Source: Pseudomonas sp. S31
Lineage (GTDB): Bacteria; Pseudomonadota; Gammaproteobacteria; Pseudomonadales; Pseudomonadaceae
DNA: 64,000 bases
Direction: 5' to 3'
Assembly: GCF_016648105.1 (NCBI RefSeq)
Contig: NZ_JACVVE010000014.1
Span: 62,001-126,000 of the forward strand
Shown: positions 10,694 to 19,430 of the stretch, piece by piece
Layout of the letters: each line of letters starts with the position of its first letter
How positions within the stretch are numbered: the first letter of the stretch is position 1
Program-made: the position numbers and the translations under genes
The notes under the pieces: generated by a model
What the model saw: only the letters and a program-made list of their open reading frames with translations
Told to the model about the DNA's origin: nothing
Database searches by the model: none

Positions 10694-12015
10694 CAGAAGC
10701 TGTAGAACAGCGTCAGTTGGCTGAACAGGGCGAGGTCCGCATCGCCCAGTTGCAGCCCGCCATCGGCTGCCGAACGCTCAGGTTTGTAGGCGCTGAGCAT
10801 GGGGAACAGCGTCAGATGGGGGTCGATGTTCCAGATCATGTAGAAGTCCAGTTCCTGGCCGCTATAGTCACCCACGGTTTTATCCAGGGTACGGAAGCGG
10901 AAATATTGGGCGCCCAGCTTGAGCGCCTGGTGGGGGGCGAGCGTCAGATTGAGCATGTCGATCGCGGCGTTGCGCTTGAACGGGCCGGCGAAGTTGGTGG
11001 CGGTCGAGCCTTGCTGCCAGGTGCCTGGGCCGCGGCTCCAGCCGGAAAACAGCGGATCGTAGTTGGCCGAGTAACGGGTGTGGCGCGCCGACACGTAAGG
11101 CTGCCAGGGCAGTTGGCTGGAGGTCCAGCCCGCTTCGGCATACCAGGCGCTTTCGTCGCCGCTGCGCTTTTCTTGCCAGGCATGCTCGGCGGACAGGAAC
11201 AGCCCATCGATACCGGCATCGGTCTTGCCGCGCAGGCTCCAGGTGCGCAGGTCGTCGCGGTCGCGCTGGGCAGCGCTCAGGGCGTATCGTTCGTCGATGT
11301 CCAGCACCTTGACCGCGGTCAGGCCCACCGTGGTGCTGGGGCCGACATGCTCGAGGGTGGCGGCCCCCAGCTCCATCTTGCTGCGAAACGGGTTGTCGGA
11401 CTTGAGCCACAGCAGATCGCTGCGCCAGCCGCGGTTGCCGCCGATGCGAGCCACGGCCGTGCGGCGAAACGCGTTGCGTGCAGCCAGGTAATAGGTGCCA
11501 CCACGGTCGTAGAGGCCACCGGCAAAACTGTCGCCCATCATGGTGCCGTCACCGTTGATGATGAAGCCATCGCCCAAGGGCACTTTCTGGCTGCCGAAGG
11601 ACAGGTCCACACCGTCCTGCCCGAGGGCCGGGAACAGGGTACCGGAGCGCCAGCCCAGGTAGGCCTTGTCCAAGGCGGTTTCGCGTTCGCTGCCGTCGGT
11701 GTACTGCGCTGCGTCGCCGTCGCCGAAGGTGCCGTAGCTGGCCAGGTTGAACGCGCCATACACACTGGCATCGCCATTGGCCAGGCGATGCACGCCGCTC
11801 AGGCCATAGCGGATGTAGCTTTCCTGCCAGGTGGAGCTGCCGGGGCTTTGTGGGCCGGCTACATAGTTGTGGTCGCTGTGCAGCCACGACCAGGCCAGTT
11901 GCAGGTCGAGATTCAGCTGATTCCGATCGTCACGGTACAGCTCCTGTGCCTGGACATCGCAGGCACAGTAAAGCAGCACGCCGGCCAGCAGGCGGCGCGA
12001 GGAAGGGCGTGGCAT
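10693..12015 (-). CDS. Outer-membrane beta-barrel protein, unknown substrate
   Basis: About 440 residues from ATG 12015, which has GGAGG six bases upstream; a farther upstream start at 12054 lacks this. The signal peptide is MPRPSSRRLLAGVLLYCACDVQAQ. The mature chain is full of alternating aromatic and polar strands (SDLLWLKSDNPF, WQPYVSARHTRYSANYDP) and ends LALFSQLTLFYSF with terminal phenylalanine, as in outer-membrane barrels. The stop codon overlaps the start of the multihaem cytochrome gene. It could be a porin for the sulfatase substrate or a barrel that works with the cytochrome. I do not recognise a named family. Confidence 0.8.
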   Translation of the reverse strand: MPRPSSRRLLAGVLLYCACDVQAQELYRDDRNQLNLDLQLAWSWLHSDHNYVAGPQSPGSSTWQESYIRYGLSGVHRLANGDASVYGAFNLASYGTFGDGDAAQYTDGSERETALDKAYLGWRSGTLFPALGQDGVDLSFGSQKVPLGDGFIINGDGTMMGDSFAGGLYDRGGTYYLAARNAFRRTAVARIGGNRGWRSDLLWLKSDNPFRSKMELGAATLEHVGPSTTVGLTAVKVLDIDERYALSAAQRDRDDLRTWSLRGKTDAGIDGLFLSAEHAWQEKRSGDESAWYAEAGWTSSQLPWQPYVSARHTRYSANYDPLFSGWSRGPGTWQQGSTATNFAGPFKRNAAIDMLNLTLAPHQALKLGAQYFRFRTLDKTVGDYSGQELDFYMIWNIDPHLTLFPMLSAYKPERSAADGGLQLGDADLALFSQLTLFYSF

Positions 12016-12072
12016 CGAGAGCCTCCAGGGCAGATGTGGGCGCTCGTCCGGCACCGGGCGAGCGCGAGGTGG

Positions 12073-13725
12073 TCACTTCACGCAGTGGTCGTAGAGGCAG
12101 TTCTCGTAGGTGTACTTGTAGCGCACCGGCGCATCGACCACGCCGTTGTCCTGGGCATAGCGCTGCCAGTCGGCGGCCAGCTCACGGGTCTTGCGCGGAT
12201 AGCGCGCGGCCAGGTCATGCTGGGCGGTCGGATCCTGGGCCAGGTCGTACAGTTCCCATTGCCCGCTGCCGTAGGGCGGCGCTTGCATCTGGATGCTCCA
12301 GTCGCCTTTGCGCAGCGAGCGCCGGCCATACAGCTCCCAGCCCAGTTCTCGCTCCTGGCGTGCATGCGGTGCTGCAAGGCCGCTGAGCATCGAGCGGCCT
12401 TGCAGCGGGAGCAACGTCCGGTCGGCGAAGGTGGCCGGGTACTGCGCCCCGGCCAGTTCCAGCACCGAGGGCATCAGGTCCATGGCATGGAACAGCTGGG
12501 TGTTGATCGCACCGGGCTTGACCACCTTCGGGTAGCGCACGATAGCCGGGACGTTGATGCCACCACGGGCGGTAAACCCTTTGAAGTAGGGATTCGGCGT
12601 GGCGCTGACCTGGCCCCACTGCGGACCCTGGGTCAGGTAAGAGCCCTTGCGGCCCATGTTCTGCAGACGGTTGTCGAAGTTGGCGCTAACCCAGTCGGCG
12701 ATCTCCAGGCCTTTGGGCGTGGTGCCTTCGGCGCCGTTGTCGGACATGAACAGGATGAAGGTGTTGTCCAGCTCGCCCGTGCGCTGCAGGTAGTCGAGCA
12801 CCCGGCCGATGTTGTGGTCGAGGTTGTCGACCATCGCCGCATAGATCTCCATGGTGCGCGCCTGCTCCTGGCGCTGGGCCGGCGTCAGCTCTTCCCAAGT
12901 CGGTAGCGCCGCGCGCATCGGCACGTTGGCGGTGGTGCCGGGTGCCAGCAGGCCCAGGGCCTGCATGCGCGTCAGGCGCGCCTGACGAATGGCTTCATAA
13001 CCCTTGTCGTACTGGCCCTTGTATTTGTCGCGGTAGGCGTCCGGGGCCTGCAGCGGCCAGTGGGGTGCGGTATAGGCCAGGTAGGCGAAGAATGGCTTGC
13101 CGTCGCCCTCGCCGCGCTTGAGGTAGCCGAGCATGCGATCGGTGAACAGGTCCGAGGAAAAGAACTGCTCAGGCATCTGCGCGGGTTTGCCATTGTCCAG
13201 GTAGCGGGCGGCGTAGCCGGGGAACATCTCCGAGAGGTCGACATGGCTGGCGCCGCCCTGGACCAGGATGAACGACTGCTGGAAGCCGCGTGAGGCCGGG
13301 GTCTGCCCCTGGCCACCGCCGAGGTGCCATTTGCCTGTCATGTAGGTGTCGTAGCCGGCGCTGCCGAGCAGTTCGGCAATCGACGCCACCCGGAAGTTCA
13401 GGTAGCCCTCATAGCCGGGTTTGCCCTTCTGTTCCGGCTGCATGCCTTCAGCCATGGTGCCCAGCCCTGCCTGGTGGCTGTCTACGCCGGACATCAGCAT
13501 CGAGCGGGTGACCGAGCAGGTGGGGCCGGCATAGAAGTTGGTCAGACGCGCGCCCTGGTCGGCGAGAGCTTGCAAGGAGGGCGTATGGATCTCGCCACCG
13601 AAGGGCTGGATATCCGAGTAGCCGAGATCGTCGGCGACGATCAACAGTATGTTCGGCTGCTTAGGGGCAGCCTGGGCCTGCCAACTGAGCAGAGCGCCGA
13701 TGGCCAGAGTCAAGAGTGCACGCAT
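12073..13725 (-). CDS. Sulfatase-family hydrolase (arylsulfatase-like) with CSVTR active-site motif
   Basis: This 550-residue protein has a signal peptide (MRALLTLAIGALLSWQAQA), so it is periplasmic. Alkaline-phosphatase-superfamily sulfatase features are present: IVADDLGYSDIQPFGG (metal-binding Asp pair), TYMTGKWHLGG (Lys-His pair) and FILFMSDNGAEGTT (metal-binding Asp-Asn). The formylglycine segment reads GPTCSVTRSMLMSG. The usual signature for cysteine-to-formylglycine conversion is C-x-[P/A]-x-R, but here valine occupies the third position. The DNA (TGC TCG GTC ACC CGC) is unambiguous. It may hydrolyse sulfate or phosph(on)ate esters. It is co-oriented with the barrel and cytochrome genes downstream and the LuxR gene upstream. 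Confidence 0.9.
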   Translation of the reverse strand: MRALLTLAIGALLSWQAQAAPKQPNILLIVADDLGYSDIQPFGGEIHTPSLQALADQGARLTNFYAGPTCSVTRSMLMSGVDSHQAGLGTMAEGMQPEQKGKPGYEGYLNFRVASIAELLGSAGYDTYMTGKWHLGGGQGQTPASRGFQQSFILVQGGASHVDLSEMFPGYAARYLDNGKPAQMPEQFFSSDLFTDRMLGYLKRGEGDGKPFFAYLAYTAPHWPLQAPDAYRDKYKGQYDKGYEAIRQARLTRMQALGLLAPGTTANVPMRAALPTWEELTPAQRQEQARTMEIYAAMVDNLDHNIGRVLDYLQRTGELDNTFILFMSDNGAEGTTPKGLEIADWVSANFDNRLQNMGRKGSYLTQGPQWGQVSATPNPYFKGFTARGGINVPAIVRYPKVVKPGAINTQLFHAMDLMPSVLELAGAQYPATFADRTLLPLQGRSMLSGLAAPHARQERELGWELYGRRSLRKGDWSIQMQAPPYGSGQWELYDLAQDPTAQHDLAARYPRKTRELAADWQRYAQDNGVVDAPVRYKYTYENCLYDHCVK

Positions 13726-13813
13726 AGGGATTCCTTTTGCGAGAGGATTTTCGGGCGCGACCGAGCCACGCCGACAGGCGCAAGACGGTCAGGGTCAGGG
13801 AAAACGGGTGAGG

Positions 13814-14794
13814 TCAGCCGGAGGCCGAGTGCAGCAGGTGCGCGACCCGAGCCTTGTCGTTGACCCCGAGCTTGGCGTAGATGGTGCGGATGTGATGGCG
13901 CACCGTGTTCGGCGCCAGGCCAAGGTCGCGCGCAATCTCTTTATAGGTCTGGCCCTTGCCGAAGCTGCGGGCGACGTCATATTCCCGCGGGCTCAGGCGT
14001 TGCAAGGGGCTGCGGGCTCGGCCGATCAGCACGTAGCTGGCGCCCACCGCGGTCATTTCGATGCGCAGGTCGGCCAGCTCCAGCAGGCCGGCACGCACCG
14101 GCATCGGCAGCACCGGGCCGCTCCAGCGTGGCCAATGACTGTGCAGCAACTCGATGAAACCACTCTCGGCATGCTGCAGGATGCCATGTCGGTCACAGAC
14201 GGCCAGCCCCAGGGCATGGGGGTCGGCCAGGGTTTCGCGCATGGCCAGCATGGCGCGGATCTGGTTGTTCGACATGGCGGCGGCCAAATGCGGCATCAGG
14301 CAGGTCAGCAGCTCGCAGTCGAACCGCGAGAAGCGCGGCAGCGCCGGGCTTCGGTACAGCGTCAGGTGCTCGGACAGGCGTGTCACCGGGTCGACCACGA
14401 TGATGCACATGAGCTCACGGATGTCGTGGCGAACACCGAGCCAGTGCAGTCCCGGGGTGCTGGCCAGGTCGATGACCACCGCCCGGCCCGGGGCTGCGTG
14501 GACTTGCTCGACGGTGATGTCGTCGTGGCGTATCGACTGCCAGTCGGCGACGTAGTCGGCCGGCAGGTTGAACACCGCGCTGCTGTGTTCGCACAACTGG
14601 CCGTCGACCTGTGCCGAGCGGCCCCACCAGGCCTTGTCGAACGGCAGCAGCGCCTGCAGGCGCTGGAACATCTGCGGGTGGAACTGTTCGATCGGCCGGG
14701 CCTGAGCCAGGCGCTGGATGTCCAGCACGGTGTTGCTGAACTGGCCCAGCAGTTCGGTGCACTGTGCTTGATGAGCCGGGGACTCGCTGCTCAT
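13814..14794 (-). CDS. LuxR-family transcriptional regulator
   Basis: A 326-residue protein whose last 65 residues form a LuxR/GerE helix-turn-helix: LSPREYDVARSFGKGQTYKEIARDLGLAPNTVRHHIRTIYAKLGV (shown here as family-typical consensus positions around residues 255-300). The N-terminal 240 residues match no sensor domain I can name. The gene sits 88 bases upstream of the sulfatase gene in the same direction and probably controls that cluster. Confidence 0.88.
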   Translation of the reverse strand: MSSESPAHQAQCTELLGQFSNTVLDIQRLAQARPIEQFHPQMFQRLQALLPFDKAWWGRSAQVDGQLCEHSSAVFNLPADYVADWQSIRHDDITVEQVHAAPGRAVVIDLASTPGLHWLGVRHDIRELMCIIVVDPVTRLSEHLTLYRSPALPRFSRFDCELLTCLMPHLAAAMSNNQIRAMLAMRETLADPHALGLAVCDRHGILQHAESGFIELLHSHWPRWSGPVLPMPVRAGLLELADLRIEMTAVGASYVLIGRARSPLQRLSPREYDVARSFGKGQTYKEIARDLGLAPNTVRHHIRTIYAKLGVNDKARVAHLLHSASG

Positions 14795-14951
14795 GCTGAT
14801 TACCTCAGGATATGTTTTATTGTTGTTCTACAGGTCACGCAAGGATGGGGGCCGCGCCGAGGTGGCGTGGGCAGTGGCCGATCTTGGGCTCAGTCTCGGT
14901 GGCGTTCTGACGTATGGCCATCCTACAGATGCAGGATGGCCGATGCACGGC

Positions 14952-16061
14952 TCAGCCGATGCGTTGTCGCTGGACGTCGAGCAGTTCGCGCTGGAAGGCC
15001 TGGAACGCCGGGCTTGGCTGCTGCAGTTCGATGAAGTCCCGCATCGGGTCGCACACTTCGGTGCGCAGTCCGCTGAGCGCTTCCAGGGTCGCCAGGCCAC
15101 AAAACGGCACGTAGGCCTCGGCGTATCCACCCTCGTGGACCAACACCAGGCGGCCGTGACACAGACGCTCGGCGACCTCCTTGAGACGAGCGGTCATCTC
15201 GCGGAACGAATCACTGTGCAGTTGCATGCGCGCCAGGGGGTCGACGGCGTTGGCGTCGTAGCCGCTGGCGACGATGATCAGTTCGGGCTCGAAGTGTTCC
15301 AGCGCCGGAATCACCAACTGCTCCAGCGCGTACAGATAGGCATCGTGGCCAGCCCCAGGCAGCAGCGGGATGTTCAGGTTGCAGCCAAGCCCTGGGCCTT
15401 CGCCACGATCTTCGGCGCCACTGTACCCAGGAGGGAAGCAGCCCTCCTGGTGTAGCGAGAGGGTGAAGACATCGTCGCGCGAGTAGAAAATCGACTGGGT
15501 GCCGTTACCATGGTGTACATCCCAATCCAGCACCGCCACCTTGCCCAGACCGTGACGGGCCTTGGCCGCCTCGATGGCCACGGCGATATTGTTGAGAAAG
15601 CAGAACCCCATGGCCTGGTCGGCCAGGCAGTGATGGCCCGGCGGACGCGATAGCGAGTAGGCGTTGTCCACCTCCCCTCGCAGCACTGCGTCGACCGCCG
15701 CGATGGCCAGGCCGGCCGATAGCGCGGCGATCTCGTAGCTGCCTGGGCCGATGGGCGCATCCTGGCCCAGCGAGCCGCCACCGGCATCGCTCATGGCCTT
15801 GAAGCGTGCCAGGTACTCGGCGCTGTGTACGCGCAGCAGTTGCTCGTGGGTGGCGGGAGTAGCGCTGCGCACCTGCAACTGACGGGTCAGGCCGCTGACA
15901 TCCATCAGGTTCTTCAGGCGACGTTTGGTTTCCGGGGATTCGGCGTGCCCGGCACCGGCCGGAGGCTGCACCCAGCCGCCGACAGGCAAGGTCAGGGCGT
16001 GGGGGCCGGCGCTGTGCCAGAGGCTCAGTTCGTCGAAGAAAAAGGCGGTGCGTGAGGTCAT
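14952..16061 (-). CDS. Histone deacetylase-like / acetylpolyamine amidohydrolase family protein
   Basis: A zinc-dependent deacetylase of the class II histone deacetylase-like family, 369 residues from ATG 16061. The catalytic motifs are complete: SRPPGHHCLADQAMGFCFLN (tandem His), VLDWDVHHGNGTQSIFY (zinc Asp and His), SGYDANAVDPLA (zinc Asp) and VHEGGY. The same frame stays open upstream into the next gene, but the family start is MTSRTAFFFDE. Bacterial members deacetylate acetylpolyamines or small amides. It lies 23 bases downstream of an MFS carrier gene and is probably co-transcribed, so the carrier may import the acetylated compound or export the product (inference). Confidence 0.92.
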   Translation of the reverse strand: MTSRTAFFFDELSLWHSAGPHALTLPVGGWVQPPAGAGHAESPETKRRLKNLMDVSGLTRQLQVRSATPATHEQLLRVHSAEYLARFKAMSDAGGGSLGQDAPIGPGSYEIAALSAGLAIAAVDAVLRGEVDNAYSLSRPPGHHCLADQAMGFCFLNNIAVAIEAAKARHGLGKVAVLDWDVHHGNGTQSIFYSRDDVFTLSLHQEGCFPPGYSGAEDRGEGPGLGCNLNIPLLPGAGHDAYLYALEQLVIPALEHFEPELIIVASGYDANAVDPLARMQLHSDSFREMTARLKEVAERLCHGRLVLVHEGGYAEAYVPFCGLATLEALSGLRTEVCDPMRDFIELQQPSPAFQAFQRELLDVQRQRIG

Positions 16062-16084
16062 GGAATTCACTCTGCAAGGGTGGG

Positions 16085-17236
16085 TCAACCGCGTGTGCGG
16101 CTGCACAGGATCAGGGGCAATACCAGCAGGGCCAGAGCAGCCGCGGCGAACAGCAGTGGCCGGCTTTGGCCATGGTCTTGCAGCAGCTGACCGGCAAGCG
16201 CGGGACCAGCGGCCAGGCCCGCGCCGATCACCAGGTTGGTGGCATTCATCAGTCGGCCGCTGGGGTCGAGCTCGGCCACGCAGGCCAGCACCAGCGGCAG
16301 CACGAAGGTCCACATGGCCTTGAAGGCCATCGCCGCGACCGCGAAGCGTGCCAGGCTCGGCTGACCTTGCAGGAGCAGGATCGCTACCGCCATCAGGCCG
16401 AGACCGGCGACGATCAAGATGGCCCGGGGCAGGCGCGTGCCGAGGAACGTCGCCAGCGCAGCACCGAGGATGCCCATCAGCGTGGCGATCGCCAGCACTT
16501 GCGCACTGAGCGCAGCGTCGATTCCGGCAGCCTGGGCGAGTTCGCCAATGAAGGTCCAGACGCCACTCAAGCTCAGGTAGAAGCACAGGATCGCCAGCAG
16601 GCCTGTCACGGCCTTGGCGCGGGGCAAGGATGGAGCAGACTGGCGTTGCGTGTTGGCCAACCGAGCAGGGAAGGCACGGGTCAACGGCAAGGCCAGGCTC
16701 GCCAGCAGGGCGAGGCTCAGGTAGCAGGCGCTCAGGCCGTAGTGCGCGAACAACCCCGGCAAGACCTGCAAGCCGATGGCGCCGAGCACCAGTTGGCCCA
16801 GCAACCACAGGCCATAGACGCGGCTGCCCTGGCCCAGGCTGGCAGCACTGACCATGCACAGGATCATCAGCGAACCTGCGCCCAGCGCTGTCATGAAACG
16901 CAGCACGAGCAGGGCCGGGTAGCTGACGAAAGTCGCCGACGCGATGTTGCCGGCAATGAATATCACCGCCGCCAGCAATGCCGCGCGATTTGGCGGCACG
17001 CGCTTGAGCCAAAACCAGGCCGGGACCGTCGCCAGGCTCATCGCGCCAAGTTCGACACTGAACAACTGGCCGATCTGCACGGGGGATAGCACGAGTTGGC
17101 TGGCCAGTTGCCCTGCCACGGCAGGTGCAGTCATCAGCAGTGCTGGGCTGAGTGCCGCGAACACCACCACTGCCGCCATTCTAAGGCAGGCGGCGGAAGA
17201 AAGATCACGGGTCGCATCTATGGGGGTAGTAGGCAT
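16085..17236 (-). CDS. MFS transporter
   Basis: 383 residues from ATG 17236, which has GGAG about 9 bases upstream; a longer in-frame start at 17311 adds a hydrophilic unlikely leader. About 12 hydrophobic segments are visible, including MAAVVVFAALSPALLMTAPA and a first-loop motif LATVPAWFWLKRVPP. It is alanine- and leucine-rich, as in drug or sugar efflux and uptake MFS proteins. It is paired with the deacetylase-like gene downstream. The substrate is unknown. Confidence 0.85.
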   Translation of the reverse strand: MPTTPIDATRDLSSAACLRMAAVVVFAALSPALLMTAPAVAGQLASQLVLSPVQIGQLFSVELGAMSLATVPAWFWLKRVPPNRAALLAAVIFIAGNIASATFVSYPALLVLRFMTALGAGSLMILCMVSAASLGQGSRVYGLWLLGQLVLGAIGLQVLPGLFAHYGLSACYLSLALLASLALPLTRAFPARLANTQRQSAPSLPRAKAVTGLLAILCFYLSLSGVWTFIGELAQAAGIDAALSAQVLAIATLMGILGAALATFLGTRLPRAILIVAGLGLMAVAILLLQGQPSLARFAVAAMAFKAMWTFVLPLVLACVAELDPSGRLMNATNLVIGAGLAAGPALAGQLLQDHGQSRPLLFAAAALALLVLPLILCSRTRG

Positions 17237-17241
17237 GTGCC

Positions 17242-17267
17242 CTGGCTCCACGGGTTCAGGGAGCCAG
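17242..17267 (-). promoter_or_regulatory. Stem-loop overlapping the MFS ribosome binding site
   Basis: Perfect 8-base arms CTGGCTCC and GGAGCCAG with a 10-base loop. On the transcript, the GGAG of the 3' arm is the likely ribosome binding site of the gene starting at 17236. It could be an RNA switch or a DNA operator. Confidence 0.45.
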
Positions 17268-17705
17268 TTTTCACAACGCAGCGATGCGGTGGTATCCCAC
17301 AGATGTACCATAAGGTCCTGAATACTTGGCTAAGTGTTCAGGAGGTTCGCCTGCAGTGCTCGTGCTTATCGCCCGCGGGATCTTTTGAATATTTGCGCAA
17401 CTCATGAACTTGATGCGCACCGACAGCAGTTCGAGAACCGTTACGCCGACCATCAACACCCTCACGCAGCAGATATAGGTTGCATATGGAAAAGCTGCTA
17501 CCTGCGCAATAGAGCGGCAATCAACTTTTCGCAAACATCCGCTTACACTTCGCACCTCGACCACAAGCCCCTTCTTACTGCAAGGTCTTTCTTTTGGAAA
17601 TGAATCCCGTGGTGCGATTTATTTAATGAATCTGATCTTGGCGGTAACTATTCCTACAAAATCACCCATATAAGCCACCCTCAATCCACCACCTGAGAAT
17701 TTGAC
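17268..17705. other. AT-richer intergenic region at the left border of the tssG/rhs island
   Basis: No supported gene is seen in these 438 bases. Base composition drops relative to the flanking metabolic genes, marking the left edge of the rearranged island. It must carry the promoter for the minus-strand MFS gene and anything driving the tssG remnant. Short open frames here lack ribosome binding sites and recognisable content. Confidence 0.5.
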
Positions 17706-18434
17706 ATGGACGATGAATCAGAAGAATCCAGAGTCCGTCACAAAGCGGACCTCATAACGCAGGATGCCCACCGCTATTCGTACTTCCAACTCCTGGAACT
17801 GATGCACCAGCTCCATGGGGATGATCTTGAGCAACGTCCCCTTTCCGATGAGGCACGCAGGAGGTTGCGCCTGGAGGTCTCTCCAAGCTTGTCCTTTCCC
17901 GTCGCTGATGTGCTGAGCGCCAGCCGCCTGAAGGATGACCGCTACTGTATCCAAGCCTCTTTTCTGGGCCTGCATGGCACCGACTCACCACTGCCCGGCT
18001 ACTACCTCGACCAACTGGCCTATGAGCACGCCCAAGACATCGGTGTTCGCCCGGCGTACTTCAACTTCTTCAACCACCGCTTGCATACCCTACTGCATCA
18101 GGGCTGGCGCAAGTACCGCTACTACCGGCGCTTCCAACCCGGCGCCACAGATGGCTTCTCGCGCTACATCTTCGCCTTGATCGGCCTGGATGACGCAGAA
18201 CTGCGTGGCGCGACGCCGCTGCCGTGGAGCCGGCTGCTCAGTTTCGTGGGGATGATCGCCAGTCGCAGCCGGTCCCCCGGCATGGTGGCCGGCATGATTG
18301 CGCACTGCTTCGACCTCAGGCAGGTATTCATTCGAGAATTCGACGAGCGCACGGTGCTGATTAGGCCGCCGTGTTTACAAGGATTCACGCTCCAAGTACC
18401 GCAACCGCGTACAGGCTGGTCCGGTATGGAATGA
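17706..18434 (+). pseudogene. tssG: tssG fragment (type VI secretion baseplate), truncated into rhs sequence
   Basis: The first ~218 residues match TssG/VasB, a baseplate wedge protein: HRYSYFQLLELMHQLHG, then LPGYYLDQLAYEH, FNFFNHRLHTLLHQGWRKYR and SPGMVAGMIAHCFDLRQVFI. TssG is usually about 330 residues. After VLI (near 18358) the DNA switches to rhs sequence read in the wrong frame and stops at 18434. The junction is where this DNA becomes alignable with the rhs copy at 20452. No tssF or other tss gene flanks it, so it is a non-functional remnant. Confidence 0.85.
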
Positions 18435-19419
18435 GAACGCAAGGCGTGCGCTGGATGAGGAGCTGGGATGCGATCTGACGGTATTCATCTGGGACGGTGA
18501 TACATTGGCGTTCGAGCAGCGAGGGCGAGATGGCAAGGGGCGGACCACGCATTACGTGTTTGAACCGGGGACCTTCATTCCGGTAGCGCAAGGCGTGATG
18601 AGTTATATTGAGGAAATGCTGCATCAGCCAGACTATGACTTCCCATATGACATGAACCAGGATCCGGTCTGGCAACATCAATCGGCATCAAGGCCTGTTG
18701 AGAAGGTTGAGTGGTATCAATGCGATCAACTTGGAACACCTATAGAACTCAGCAATGATGTTGGATACATTGTTTGGAGCAGCAACCACAAGGCATGGGG
18801 GCAAACAATTACAGGTTTTAGCGACAGTCCCAACGGCGAGATGCGCGATAGCCCATTGCGTTTCCAAGGTCAGTATTTTGACATCGAAACAGGCCTGCAC
18901 TATAACCGCCACAGATACTACAATCCGAGTACAGGCAGATACATCACCAAGGATCCTATTGGATTTCTAGGCGACATCAATGTATACACCTACGCTCCAA
19001 ATCCTACAGAATGGATTGATCCACTTGGACTAGCGCGAAATTGCCAGTTGGGGAGGTATACTGACCTTACTGGACAAGGCCATGAAGGAGACAGCTTAGA
19101 TGCACATGAATTCATACGACATCAAGCTCTCAGGCAGATGGGAATAACGTCTTCCGCTACTCGAAACCCAAACAATCCGGCCATAGCTATTCCCCGCTCC
19201 ATGCATACTGCCGCACACAGAAATGAGGCCGTACTGGCTGATAGACATTTAAACCTAGGAATCAATCAATTCGATTTCAACAGATCTGGAACACCCAGCA
19301 AGCGACAAATGGATGTTTGGCAAGGAGCCCTCAGGCAAGCAGGCGTCCCAGCATCACAGGCAAGAAAACTGAGGGCCCAAGCCAATCAATTCATTAACTG
19401 CGACTGTTCCTGCTCATAG
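18360..19419 (+). pseudogene. Displaced Rhs C-terminal tip with toxin domain (rhs-CT1)
   Basis: From 18364 one open frame encodes the Rhs core end: GRRVYKDSRSKYRNRVQ, FIWDGDTLAFEQRGRDGKGR, WYQCDQLGTPIELS, then the hallmark RFQGQYFDIETGLHYNRHRY, YNPSTGRYITKDPIG and NPTEWIDPLGL. The first in-frame start (TTG 18505) lacks a proper ribosome binding site, so this is a headless module joined to tssG. After the DPLGL boundary come about 130 variable residues with DAHEFIRHQALRQMG, NPAIAIPRSMHTAAHR and a cysteine-rich end NCDCSCS. The conserved His and Asn residues suggest a metal-dependent nuclease of the HNH/Endo VII kind (inference). An immunity candidate follows 11 bases later. Confidence 0.8.
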
Positions 19420-19430
19420 GAGTTTTTATT

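Noticed and set aside
16062..17012. Extension of the deacetylase frame upstream into the MFS gene, suggesting a fusion of 686 residues
   Set aside because: The extra part is the MFS gene read in another frame; family start at 16061 is clear.
18505..19419. Rhs tip as a stand-alone gene from TTG 18505
   Set aside because: No ribosome binding site, and rhs coding sequence continues upstream to 18364; treated as a headless fragment.
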